64,000 nt of DNA. It comes from JABFRG01 sp038210445. Lineage in GTDB: Bacteria; Myxococcota_A; Polyangia; Polyangiales; Polyangiaceae. The DNA lies in the NCBI GenBank assembly GCA_038210445.1, contig JBBQWQ010000008.1, positions 1 through 64,000 on the forward strand. Direction: 5' to 3'. The notes under the pieces are model-generated. The model worked only from the letters and a program-made list of their open reading frames with translations, did not search any database and was not told where the DNA came from. The translations under genes and the position numbers were made by a program. Below, piece after piece: positions 15,792-24,076 of this stretch. Every line of letters begins with the position of its first letter. Positions within the stretch are counted from its first letter, which is position 1.

Positions 15792-16614
15792 AGTTGTCGA
15801 TGCGCGCCTTCGCGTCCGAGGTGTAATAAGCGCCGAGGCGCATGCGCGGCGCGCCGGCCACGAAGTTTGCCGAGAGCTGCTTGGCCTCGGCGGGACCCAG
15901 CGCCGCCCGCTTGGTTCCGTCGATGGTGAGCAACGCGGTTCGCTTGGAGAGGTCTACCGCGAACGTCACGTGCACCCAGGTGTTGACGGGAACCACGCCG
16001 CCGCCGGTGGTGGAGACCGTGTCGAGCCCGCCGTCGGCGAGGTCGGTCTCCTGGGTGATGATGGTGGAGCTGGCCGTGGTCTGCACCAGCAGCCGGGGCG
16101 AATCGGGGTCGAACCGGATGGTGAACACGGCGAAGCGGCTGGCGGCCGCGGTGCGCGCGTCGACGCGCAGGTCGAAGTTCACCAGGGCGGTGCTGCGCGG
16201 CGCCGAGAAGTCTTTGTATAGCGCTGCGTGGGTGCCGGTGCGCGTGTCGGCGATGAGCGAGAAGGGAGCCGAGCGGGCGGCTGCATCGCTGCGGGCGAGG
16301 GTGGCGCCGTTCACTTGCTGGAGCGTGTCCCAGGGAGCGGGGAAGCCGTCGTCGAAGTCGCTGCAGAAGGTGCCCGCGTCGAACGCGGCACAGAACGGCG
16401 GCGTCGGCGTTGCGGCGTCGATACCGGCGTCCACGCGGGTGTCCTGCGCATCGTCGCGGCCGACGGCTCCAGCGTCACTCGCCGGCGCGGCGTCGCTGGT
16501 GGCGCTCGCGTCGGTGCGGGCGCCGCCGGCAAGCTCGTCGAGCGTCACGAAGAGCGAGCAGCCCGCACACGCCACCAGCGTCAAAGATGCGAAGCGGTAG
16601 GCGCGCCGAGACAC
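15769..16614 (-). CDS. LamG-like lipoprotein
   Basis: 281 residues. The signal peptide MSRRAYRFASLTLVACAGC carries lipobox CAGC, followed by an Ala/Asp-rich linker with DAG and DAA runs to about residue 70. The C-terminal 200 residues look like a concanavalin A/LamG jelly roll: CSDFDDGFPAPWDT, FDLRVDARTAA, NTWVHVTFAVDL, MRLGAYYTS and IDNFTLAF are its strands. Such domains bind glycans or act as adhesion modules; no catalytic residues are evident. It is convergent with the kinase gene and overlaps it by 23 bp. Confidence 0.85.
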   Translation of the reverse strand: MSRRAYRFASLTLVACAGCSLFVTLDELAGGARTDASATSDAAPASDAGAVGRDDAQDTRVDAGIDAATPTPPFCAAFDAGTFCSDFDDGFPAPWDTLQQVNGATLARSDAAARSAPFSLIADTRTGTHAALYKDFSAPRSTALVNFDLRVDARTAAASRFAVFTIRFDPDSPRLLVQTTASSTIITQETDLADGGLDTVSTTGGGVVPVNTWVHVTFAVDLSKRTALLTIDGTKRAALGPAEAKQLSANFVAGAPRMRLGAYYTSDAKARIDNFTLAFPP

Positions 16615-16660
16615 TCACCCACACTAGCACGTATCGCAATGTGCGCTGCCGCGCCCTCGC

Positions 16661-18862
16661 TCAACGGCGCGGGCGCAGCGGATGGGTGTGCACCGGGTTT
16701 CGCTCGTTGGCGCATCCGGCCACATTCTTTGAGCACTTGCCCCGTACGCCGGGCGCGTCGTCGGGCGGGCGCACCGCCAAGAACGCATCGTTCGCGGCGT
16801 CCGCGTCGCGGCCCATGGCCTCGAGGGAGAGGGCTTGCACCCTCAATAGATCCCAGTCACGCGGTTGCAGCAGCAAGCCGGGGCGGGTGGCCTCGAGCGC
16901 CTCGCGCGCGCGGCCACTGCCGCCCAAGGCGATGGCCAGCTCGCCGAAGAGCCCGTCGTCGCGGGGGCTCGCGGCGGCGGCCAGTCGATACTGGTCTGCG
17001 GCCTCGGACCACTTCCACTGGCTCATGAGCACCTGCGCGCGCGCCCGGGCCAGCGCCGGGTGACCGGGTGCCAGGGCTTCCGCCTTGTTGGTCCACTCGA
17101 AGGTCAGATCCTTCGCGCCTTCTCGGGCGGCAAGCTGCGCCAGGGCGCCCATGGCCATGGCCCTTTCTCGCGGCGACCGGGCTTCGGCGAGCGCGCGCTC
17201 GAAGGGCTCGCGGGCCTCCCATGCGTGCTCCTGGAGCGAGCGCAAGAGGCCTTGCCCGTGGGCGAAGTCACGGGCGAAGCCGCGGGCGGACGAGGCGGGA
17301 GCGCCGCCCAGGTGAAGCTCGCTCTCGGCGAGCTCCACGATGGGTTGCGGCTTGCACGGGTCGAGGTTCTTGGCGACGTTCTTGAGCCCGCCCTTGGCAT
17401 AGGCGTGCCCGCGATCGGTGCGGTACTCCTTGCAGGCCAGCTCTTGCAGGTTGAGCGAACGCGGCCGGTGCCGCAGCTTCACGCTCACCGTGAGCGGCAG
17501 CTTGGGCAGGCGCGCCGGAACGTCGAAGCCATAGCGCACCACCACCGCGTCGCGCGGCGGAATCGTTGCATTGTACACGTTGGCCTTGAAGCCATGGGTC
17601 TCGCGGCCCAGCAGCCGCTTGCCGTCGCCGTCGGCCATGTACGACGAAAAGGTGTGGGCGCCGTCGTTCGGGTCTTTGTCGTGGGTGGTTCCGGCGTCGG
17701 CCAGCACCTTGCCGTCGGCATCGGAGACCCGGACGTCGATCCAGGTGTCGGCCGCGTCCATGACGCCGCCGGGAAAGCGATGGCCCACCAGCTCGTTCTT
17801 CACCACCACGTCGAGGTCGAGGTGCTCGCCGGCGGCGACGTCGATGGGCGCTGCGTCGGCGTAGCTGCGGCTCCCGTTGGCGCGAATCACCGCGGCGACG
17901 TCTAGCGAGGCTGCGCTCTTCAGCAGGCGCTCCACTTTGGCTTGCTGGTCGGGGTCGCCGCGCATGGCCGCGAGCCAGGTATGCGCGCCGAGAAAGCGAT
18001 GCGACGTGATGGTGCCGTTCTTGGCCGCGGGATCGCCCTCGGTGGCGGGCTCCTTGGGCATATGGCAGCCGCGGCAGTCCTTCTCGTCGGTCACCTGGTC
18101 GACGCGCGCGCCCAGGCTGCCGGCGTACACCGACCGAGCCCAAGGGGTAGCGTCGTCTTGTCCGATGAGGTGCCGGTCCACGTTGCCGCTGTCGTCGTTC
18201 AAGAAGGCGCGATGGCACGAGATGCACAGCGAGGCGGTGCGCAGCGGGGTGGCGGCCACCCGCGCCCGGTGACGCAGGACGCTGTCGGTGTCGCCGTCCT
18301 TCGGCATCGGTACTTCGCTGACGTCGAGATCGTAGCTGGCGTTGCCGTCGGGCCGCGCGTTCGCAACGCCGTGGCAGGTGTTGCAGGTGATGCCGGCGTG
18401 CGCCCGGGGATCGTTCGGGTCGATCTCCTGGGTCATGGCGTTGTCGACCAGCAGCGCGACGTCGTGGCAGCCCGCGCAGAACTGACTCTTGGCGTTGCCG
18501 ACGTCGGCGCGGAACTTAAGCACCGAGGTGCGGTACACCGGGTTGTTGAAGGAGGCGAAGGCATGGGCGCTGGTTCGCCACTGGGAAGCCACATCGGCGT
18601 GGCACTGCGCGCACGCTTCTACGTCAGCGACGCGCGAGCCGGCGTCCTTGGGGTCGCCCTTCACGATGCGCATCTGGGTGTGCGCGAACTGGCCCCCTGC
18701 CACGGGAAGGATGGCCGGCGAGAGCGGGCCTGCGCCGACCGCGTGCTCGGTGGTGGGCGCAACCACGCGAGGCTGGAGGCCGTCTGCGGAGCGTTCGTCT
18801 TTGGCCGCCGAGGCGCAACCAACCGCCATCGCCAGCAGCAAGACGACGCTCTTGGCCTTCAT
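16661..18862 (-). CDS. pentaheme c-type cytochrome lipoprotein with TPR tail
   Basis: 733 residues; the ATG (18860-18862) overlaps the TGA of the upstream DUF2330 gene as ATGA, and AAAGGACC precedes it. The export signal has Cys16 in a probable lipobox (AVGC). Five heme-binding CxxCH motifs: CAQCH 84-88, CAGCH 129-133, CNTCH 160-164, CISCH 213-217 and CRGCH 263-267, in a cytochrome c554-like arrangement. A beta-rich middle (300-520) contains a GHRFPGGVMDAADTW segment, and the last 170 residues are TPR-like helices. The protein should carry electrons at the outer face of the inner membrane or on the outer membrane. As the last gene of the DUF2330 block it depends on translational coupling. Its redox partners are unknown. 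Confidence 0.92.
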   Translation of the reverse strand: MKAKSVVLLLAMAVGCASAAKDERSADGLQPRVVAPTTEHAVGAGPLSPAILPVAGGQFAHTQMRIVKGDPKDAGSRVADVEACAQCHADVASQWRTSAHAFASFNNPVYRTSVLKFRADVGNAKSQFCAGCHDVALLVDNAMTQEIDPNDPRAHAGITCNTCHGVANARPDGNASYDLDVSEVPMPKDGDTDSVLRHRARVAATPLRTASLCISCHRAFLNDDSGNVDRHLIGQDDATPWARSVYAGSLGARVDQVTDEKDCRGCHMPKEPATEGDPAAKNGTITSHRFLGAHTWLAAMRGDPDQQAKVERLLKSAASLDVAAVIRANGSRSYADAAPIDVAAGEHLDLDVVVKNELVGHRFPGGVMDAADTWIDVRVSDADGKVLADAGTTHDKDPNDGAHTFSSYMADGDGKRLLGRETHGFKANVYNATIPPRDAVVVRYGFDVPARLPKLPLTVSVKLRHRPRSLNLQELACKEYRTDRGHAYAKGGLKNVAKNLDPCKPQPIVELAESELHLGGAPASSARGFARDFAHGQGLLRSLQEHAWEAREPFERALAEARSPRERAMAMGALAQLAAREGAKDLTFEWTNKAEALAPGHPALARARAQVLMSQWKWSEAADQYRLAAAASPRDDGLFGELAIALGGSGRAREALEATRPGLLLQPRDWDLLRVQALSLEAMGRDADAANDAFLAVRPPDDAPGVRGKCSKNVAGCANERNPVHTHPLRPRR

Positions 18863-20775
18863 GAACGGTCCTTTCGACGCAGACGAAGGAGGGCGAGCGC
18901 GGTGAGAGCCAGGCCACCCAGGGCGAAGTTTCCTTCGCCCACGCCGCCGCTGCTGCAGCCGCTCTTCTTGGGCGGCGCCGGAACTGGCGCGGCGCTCGGC
19001 GCCGCCACCGGCGCAGAGGCGCCCAAGGCCGGCGGCGCGTCGTAGGCCGATGCGGGCTTCGGAACATCGGTGGCGATGAACGAGGCGAGCGCCACGTCGC
19101 GCTTTGCAAATGCTACGTCCTTCGCCGGCGTCGGCTTGCTGGCAGCGTAGTCGTCCTCGTCGGTGCGCGCGCCCCAGTGACCGCGACCGGGGTTCTCGCA
19201 CAGAATGGGGCCGGTCCACGGGTGGCGAATCGCGTAGCGCCCCTGGAAGTTGTTGGATGTGCTGGCCTTCGCGTCGTGCGAGAGCTCGCCATTGGCGGTG
19301 GTGAATTCGCGTCCGCCTTCGATGGGCTTGGCGGCACGGAACACGATGTCTTCGCCCAGGGTGTCCTTGTCGTAGCGCGCGTGCAGTCGCGTCACCACGT
19401 AGGCGTAGGGCCCCGAAGCACGGTAGCCGTAGCCTCCTCCGTTGAAGGCGAAGTGCAGCGTGAACGAGGTGGGGCCTTCTTTGGCGGGGAACGCGATGCG
19501 CTTAGCGGCAGCCGCCAGACAGGTGGCGCCGGCCTCGTCCTTGGATTTGCTTTCCTTGGGCGTGACGCCGGTGACGCGGCCGCTCTTGTCGACCTCGACC
19601 TTGAAGTCGAGCGTGTCGTCGGCCTTGGCGCTCTTGAGCTCGCACTCCTGAAACGCTGCGGAATATGTGTAAAGTACACGCTGAACGACGCCCGCCTTGA
19701 AGGCGCCTGTGACGTCGTTGCTGGTGGCCTGGGCTGCCAGCTTGGGCGTGGCGGGCGCGGTGGGCAGGACGTCTTCGCCCAGGGTCTTCATGTCGCCCGT
19801 CGTGAGCATCGGCCCCGGGCAGGGGTCGCAGGTGCCGGCGTCCCACGAGTACTCGGTGACCACCGACTTGGGGTGCTTCTTGACGGTGTCGTCGAAGAGC
19901 GCAGCGTAGAACGAAGGAAACTCGTCCTTGGTCTTGGCGGTCACGTCGAGGTTGGTGGGAATGGTGGTGTTGGCGTAGTTGGTGGCCTCGTAGCGCTGGC
20001 CCTTGCCGAGCACGTAGACGATGAGGTCTTGCGAGTCCTTGGCGTTCACCAGGCCGAGGCGCAACGGCAGGCTGAAGGTATCGGCGTCGTAGTGAAAGCG
20101 AAGCGGCGAGAGCTTGGCCATGCCCTTCTCGAACTTCACTTTCTCGGCGTTCACCTTGGCCACGAAGAATTTGCTCCCCGCTTGCACATAGGGCTTCAGA
20201 TACGGCTGAGCCCCGTCGGGGATCTTGTACTTCTGGTCTTTGAGCCAGGCCTCGAGGCCAGAGGCGTCTTTGGCGCTTAGAATGACGATGTCGTACTCGC
20301 CCACCTCGAAATGAGCCTCCACTGTGACCTTGTAGTCCTCGGCGGCGCCGCGCCCGCCGCCGCCCATGCCCATGCCCACCGCGCCCAGGCTGCGCGCCAT
20401 GGCGGTGTTCGGCTGCTGCATGCCGGGGGCGCACGGGTCTTGCTCCCAGTACTCGACGAGCCGCGGCGCCGTGAGCCCGTCGAGGGTATCGAACACCTCG
20501 CGCGGGAGGGTCTTCACGTTCTCCTTCTGCAGTACCACCGGCACTGGCACCACCATCGCGAAGTTCTCGGGCGGTCCTTCGTAGTTGTTTTGCATCGAGA
20601 GCACGGTTCGCGTGCCTTCGCGCATGAGCGCCACCTGGGTGGCGTTGTTGAATAGCTTCTTATCGGCGCCCCCTACGTAGAAGCCGCAGAAGGCGCGGGC
20701 CGAGCCGGCAAAAGAGAAGGCGGCAAGGGCCAGCGGAAGTGCGAGGGCGATGCGCGCGCGAGTTGTGCGTTTCAT
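18859..20775 (-). CDS. DUF2330 protein 5, with inserted TonB-C/AgmX-like domain, MYXO-CTERM tail
   Basis: 638 residues. Signal peptide of about 28 residues, then the family start FCGFYVGGADKKLFNNATQ (29-47), MQNNYEGP, FAMVVPVPVVLQK and EYWEQDPC. The middle core has VILSAKDASGLE, GSKFFVAK and CDPCPGP (about 316-322). Between that motif and VTRLHARY (461-468), about residues 362-446 form an extra domain (QECELKSAKAD, then LDFKVEVDKSGRVTGV, then ATCLAAAAKRIAFP) resembling the TonB C-terminal/AgmX-PglI fold; the other four paralogs lack it. The C-terminus is KKSGCSSGG, a membrane helix and LRLRRKDRS, a MYXO-CTERM-like anchor. ATG overlaps the upstream gene by 4 bp (20772-20775), and the TGA overlaps the cytochrome start. 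Function unknown. Confidence 0.92.
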   Translation of the reverse strand: MKRTTRARIALALPLALAAFSFAGSARAFCGFYVGGADKKLFNNATQVALMREGTRTVLSMQNNYEGPPENFAMVVPVPVVLQKENVKTLPREVFDTLDGLTAPRLVEYWEQDPCAPGMQQPNTAMARSLGAVGMGMGGGGRGAAEDYKVTVEAHFEVGEYDIVILSAKDASGLEAWLKDQKYKIPDGAQPYLKPYVQAGSKFFVAKVNAEKVKFEKGMAKLSPLRFHYDADTFSLPLRLGLVNAKDSQDLIVYVLGKGQRYEATNYANTTIPTNLDVTAKTKDEFPSFYAALFDDTVKKHPKSVVTEYSWDAGTCDPCPGPMLTTGDMKTLGEDVLPTAPATPKLAAQATSNDVTGAFKAGVVQRVLYTYSAAFQECELKSAKADDTLDFKVEVDKSGRVTGVTPKESKSKDEAGATCLAAAAKRIAFPAKEGPTSFTLHFAFNGGGYGYRASGPYAYVVTRLHARYDKDTLGEDIVFRAAKPIEGGREFTTANGELSHDAKASTSNNFQGRYAIRHPWTGPILCENPGRGHWGARTDEDDYAASKPTPAKDVAFAKRDVALASFIATDVPKPASAYDAPPALGASAPVAAPSAAPVPAPPKKSGCSSGGVGEGNFALGGLALTALALLRLRRKDRS

Positions 20776-22493
20776 GGGGTCTCCGACACCTTCCGACGAC
20801 GGGAGTTCCGGCGCCGCCCGAGGAGGCCGAGCGCCGCCCCCAGCACCAGCATCGAGCCTCCATCGGCGCCGGCGAGGCTGCAGCTGCTCTTGGCTCCCGG
20901 TGGCGGAGCGCCGGGGGTGGTGGCCGATGTGGCAGTGGGCGCGGGCGCGGCGCTCGAGGCGGGGTTGGCAGAGACGGGCGCTCCCTGGGGCTCGAGGGAG
21001 AGCTCGGGGACGGCGCTCCGCAGGTAGGAAGCGAGCTGCACCGCGCCCCGGGGCGCGAAGGCGGTGTCGCGCGCGGGAACCGCCTGTCCGCCCGATGCGC
21101 CGGCCGGTGGCCCGCCCCATAGGCTGCGCTGCGGGTGCTCGCACGCGATGGCGCCGGTCCACGGGTGGCGAACTGCATAGCGCCCCTGGAAATTGTTCAT
21201 CCCGTAGGGGCTGGGCTGCGACCCGTGCTCGAGATCGGCGCCGCCCACCCGCATCTCGCGTCCACCCACGATGGCCGGTGCGGCCTTGAACACCAGGTCT
21301 TCGCCCAGCGTCTCTTTGGTGTAACGTGCATGCAATCGGGTGATGGTGTAGCCGCCATACGGCATGGGCCGCCGGCTCATGGGCATGGCCGGCCCGATAT
21401 TTCGCGGGGCGAGCGGGCTCGATCCGGGTCGACGCGGCAAGGTCAAAGGAGCGTTGGGGGCGCCGGAGCCGGCCGGCGCTGGCTTGGCGAGCGCCTCCGC
21501 CGATGGGAGCACGTCGGCGCCGAGGCTGGCGAAGTCTTGCGGGTAGAGCGCGGGACCGGGGCAGGGATCGCAGGTAGAGGCGTCCCAGGCGTATTCGGTG
21601 ACCACCGCCTTGGGCGTCTTTTCCACGGTCTTGTCGAAGAGCGCGGCGTAGAACGCGCCGAAGTCGCCCTTGGCGTTCTCGGAGACGTCGTAGTTGGTGG
21701 GGATGGTGACGTTGGGGTAGTTCGAAACCTCGTAGCGCTGCTGCTTGGCCAGAATGTGCACGATGAGGTCCTGGGCGCCCTTGGCGTTCATGAGGCCGAG
21801 CCGCACCGGGAGCTGAAAGGTCTCCGCGTCGTAGTGAAATCGAAGCGGCGACAGCATGGCCATGCCCTTTTCGAACTTCACCTTCTCGGCGTTGACCTTG
21901 GCCACGAAGAACTTGCTGCCGCTCTGGATGTACGGCTTGAAGTAGGGCGCAGCGCCTTCGGGGATGGAGTACTTTTGCTGCTTGAGCCAGGTCTCGAGAC
22001 CCGACGCATCCTTCGCGCTCAGGATGACGATCTCGTACTCGCCGACGGTGAACTGCGCCTCGATCTTCACGCCCAGGCCCTTGTCTTCGGCGCGTGCGGC
22101 CGCAGGCGCCGCCATCGGACGCAGGCCGCCTAGGCCGATGGAGGGTTTGGCTTGCTCCGGCGCGCACGGGTCTTGCTCCCAGTATTCGACCAGCCGCGGC
22201 GCGGAGAGGTTGTCGATCTTCTGGAAGATCTCCCGAGAAAGCGTCTTGACGTTCTCCTTCTGGAGGACCACCGGCACCGGCACCACCATGGCGAAGTTCG
22301 ACGGCGGGCCCTCGTAGTTGTTCTGCATCGAGAGCACAGTGCGGGTGCCCTCGCGCATGAGCACCACCTGGGTTGCGTTGTTGAACAACTTGGCGTCGGC
22401 GCCGCCCACGTAAAATCCGCAGAACGCCGAAGCCTCGTGGGCCACACCCACGGTGGCGAGGGCTGCGAGAGTCGCCAGAAGTCGTTTCATCAT
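20772..22493 (-). CDS. DUF2330 protein 4, MYXO-CTERM tail
   Basis: 573 residues (or 572 from the second ATG at 22490). Signal peptide MMKRLLATLAALATVG to about residue 23, then the paralog core: FCGFYVGGADAKLFNNATQ, MREGTRTVLSMQNNYEGP, VPVPVVLQKENVKTL, EYWEQDPC, VILSAKDASGLETWL, GSKFFVAKVNAEKVKFEKGM, CDPCPGP, TRLHARYTKETLGEDL and NNFQGRYAVRHPWTG. The linker before TRLHARY is Pro/Arg/Met-rich and about 60 residues long. The C-terminus has SSCSLAG, a hydrophobic stretch and an Arg-rich end (RRRNSRRRK) as in MYXO-CTERM proteins. Start and stop codons overlap those of both neighbours by 4 bp. Exported and probably surface-anchored; role unknown. Confidence 0.92.
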   Translation of the reverse strand: MMKRLLATLAALATVGVAHEASAFCGFYVGGADAKLFNNATQVVLMREGTRTVLSMQNNYEGPPSNFAMVVPVPVVLQKENVKTLSREIFQKIDNLSAPRLVEYWEQDPCAPEQAKPSIGLGGLRPMAAPAAARAEDKGLGVKIEAQFTVGEYEIVILSAKDASGLETWLKQQKYSIPEGAAPYFKPYIQSGSKFFVAKVNAEKVKFEKGMAMLSPLRFHYDAETFQLPVRLGLMNAKGAQDLIVHILAKQQRYEVSNYPNVTIPTNYDVSENAKGDFGAFYAALFDKTVEKTPKAVVTEYAWDASTCDPCPGPALYPQDFASLGADVLPSAEALAKPAPAGSGAPNAPLTLPRRPGSSPLAPRNIGPAMPMSRRPMPYGGYTITRLHARYTKETLGEDLVFKAAPAIVGGREMRVGGADLEHGSQPSPYGMNNFQGRYAVRHPWTGAIACEHPQRSLWGGPPAGASGGQAVPARDTAFAPRGAVQLASYLRSAVPELSLEPQGAPVSANPASSAAPAPTATSATTPGAPPPGAKSSCSLAGADGGSMLVLGAALGLLGRRRNSRRRKVSETP

Positions 22494-24076
22494 CGGTTCC
22501 TTCGCCGCCCGAGGCGGCGCACCAGCGTCAACGTCACGAGACCAAGGCCAATCCCAGCCGGGATGCTACCCGGATCGCCGGTAGACATGCATCCACATCG
22601 ACCATGGGCGCCGCGGCCGCTGGTGCCCGGCGGCGGGCGCGGCACATCCGGGGTTGGCGCGCCTACCGGCGAAGGCACCAACCCTTGCGGCTCGATCTTG
22701 AGCTCGGGGATGGCGCTGCGCATGTACGAAGCGAGGGGCGTACCTCGCATGGCGAAGGCGGTGTTGGTGGCGGCCCGTGGAGTGCTGCCGATGGCCCCTT
22801 CGGCTGGCGCCGGCGGCCCGCCCCACACGCCGCGCCGGGGATTCTCGCACGCCATGGGGCCTGTCCAAGCATGGCGAACTGCATAGCGTCCCTGGAAGTT
22901 GTTGATGCTGTCGGGGCGCGCGCCGTGCTCGAGCTTGCCGTCGGAACCCATGAACTCGCGCCCGCCCACGATGGGCGGCGCGGCCCGGAACACCAGATCG
23001 TCGCCCAGGTTCTCTTTGGTGTAGCGTGCATGCAATCGGGTGAGCACCCAGTCGACCGCCTGGCTGGCGTCCTTCTTCGAGAGGCTCGGCATCACGTCGC
23101 CGCCCAGGGTGAGGAGATCGGCAAAATCCACCACCGGGCCCGGGCAGGGATCGCACGAAGAGGCTTGCCACGCGTATTCGGTGACCACCGCCTTGGGGGT
23201 GACCTCCAGGGTCTTGTCGAAGAGCGCGGCGTAGAATGCGCCGAAGTCGCCCTTGGCCTTCTCGGCCACGTCGTAGTTGGTGGGGATGGTGACGTTGGGG
23301 TAGTTCGCCACTTCGTAGCGAGTGGCCTTGCCCAGCAGGTGCACGATGAGATCTTGCGCGCCCTTGGCGTTCATGAGACCGAGCCGCACCGGAAGCGCAA
23401 ACGTCTCGGTGTCGTAGTGGAAGCGGAGCGGCGAGAGCATGGCCATGCCCTTGTCGAACTTCACCTTTTCGACGTTGACCTTGGCCACGAAGAACTTGCT
23501 GCCATTCTGGATGTACGGCTTGAAGTAGGGCGCCGCGCCATCGGGGATCTTGTACTTCTGCTCCTTCAGCCAGGTCTCGAGGCCGGAGGCGTCCTTCGCG
23601 CTCAGGATGACAATCTCGTACTCGCCCACGTCGAAGCGGGCCTCGACCTTCACGCCCAGTGACTTGGACGACTCGACGACGTTGGGGGGCGCCGCGCCGC
23701 CGCGCGGGGCCGCGGCCATGTCGGCTTCGTCGTCGGCAGGCGGCTGGAGGCAGGGGTCTTGCTCCCAGTATTCGACCAGGCGCGGCGCCGCCAGGGTGTC
23801 GACCTTGGCGAACACGTCTTTCGGAAGCGTCTTGACGTTCTCCTTCTGGAGGACCACCGGCACCGGCACCACCATGGCGAAGTTCGAAGGCGGGCCCTCG
23901 TAGTTGTTCTGCATCGAGAGCACGGTGCGTGTGCCCTCGCGCATGAGCACCACCTGGGTTGCGTTGTTGAACAGCTTGGCGTCGGCGCCGCCTACGTAGA
24001 AGCCGCAGAAGGCATGGGCGGTGGTGGAGGCGAAGAGCGCCACGCACGAAAGGAGAAGGGCGAGAATACGTTTCAT
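22490..24076 (-). CDS. DUF2330 protein 3, MYXO-CTERM tail
   Basis: 528 residues from ATG 24074-24076, which overlaps the TGA of the preceding gene. Signal peptide of about 22 residues ending THA, then FCGFYVGGADAKLFNNATQ and the shared core with GSKFFVAKVNVEKVKFDKGM and SSCDPCPGP. The linker between CDPCPGP and LTRLHARYTKENLGDDL is short (about 35 residues) with no insert. NNFQGRYAVRHAWTG and CENPRRGVWG complete the C-terminal half. The tail has CGC, a Gly/Ile/Leu helix and RRLGRRRNR. It is the simplest of the five and gives the minimal domain layout. Function unknown; exported. Confidence 0.92.
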   Translation of the reverse strand: MKRILALLLSCVALFASTTAHAFCGFYVGGADAKLFNNATQVVLMREGTRTVLSMQNNYEGPPSNFAMVVPVPVVLQKENVKTLPKDVFAKVDTLAAPRLVEYWEQDPCLQPPADDEADMAAAPRGGAAPPNVVESSKSLGVKVEARFDVGEYEIVILSAKDASGLETWLKEQKYKIPDGAAPYFKPYIQNGSKFFVAKVNVEKVKFDKGMAMLSPLRFHYDTETFALPVRLGLMNAKGAQDLIVHLLGKATRYEVANYPNVTIPTNYDVAEKAKGDFGAFYAALFDKTLEVTPKAVVTEYAWQASSCDPCPGPVVDFADLLTLGGDVMPSLSKKDASQAVDWVLTRLHARYTKENLGDDLVFRAAPPIVGGREFMGSDGKLEHGARPDSINNFQGRYAVRHAWTGPMACENPRRGVWGGPPAPAEGAIGSTPRAATNTAFAMRGTPLASYMRSAIPELKIEPQGLVPSPVGAPTPDVPRPPPGTSGRGAHGRCGCMSTGDPGSIPAGIGLGLVTLTLVRRLGRRRNR

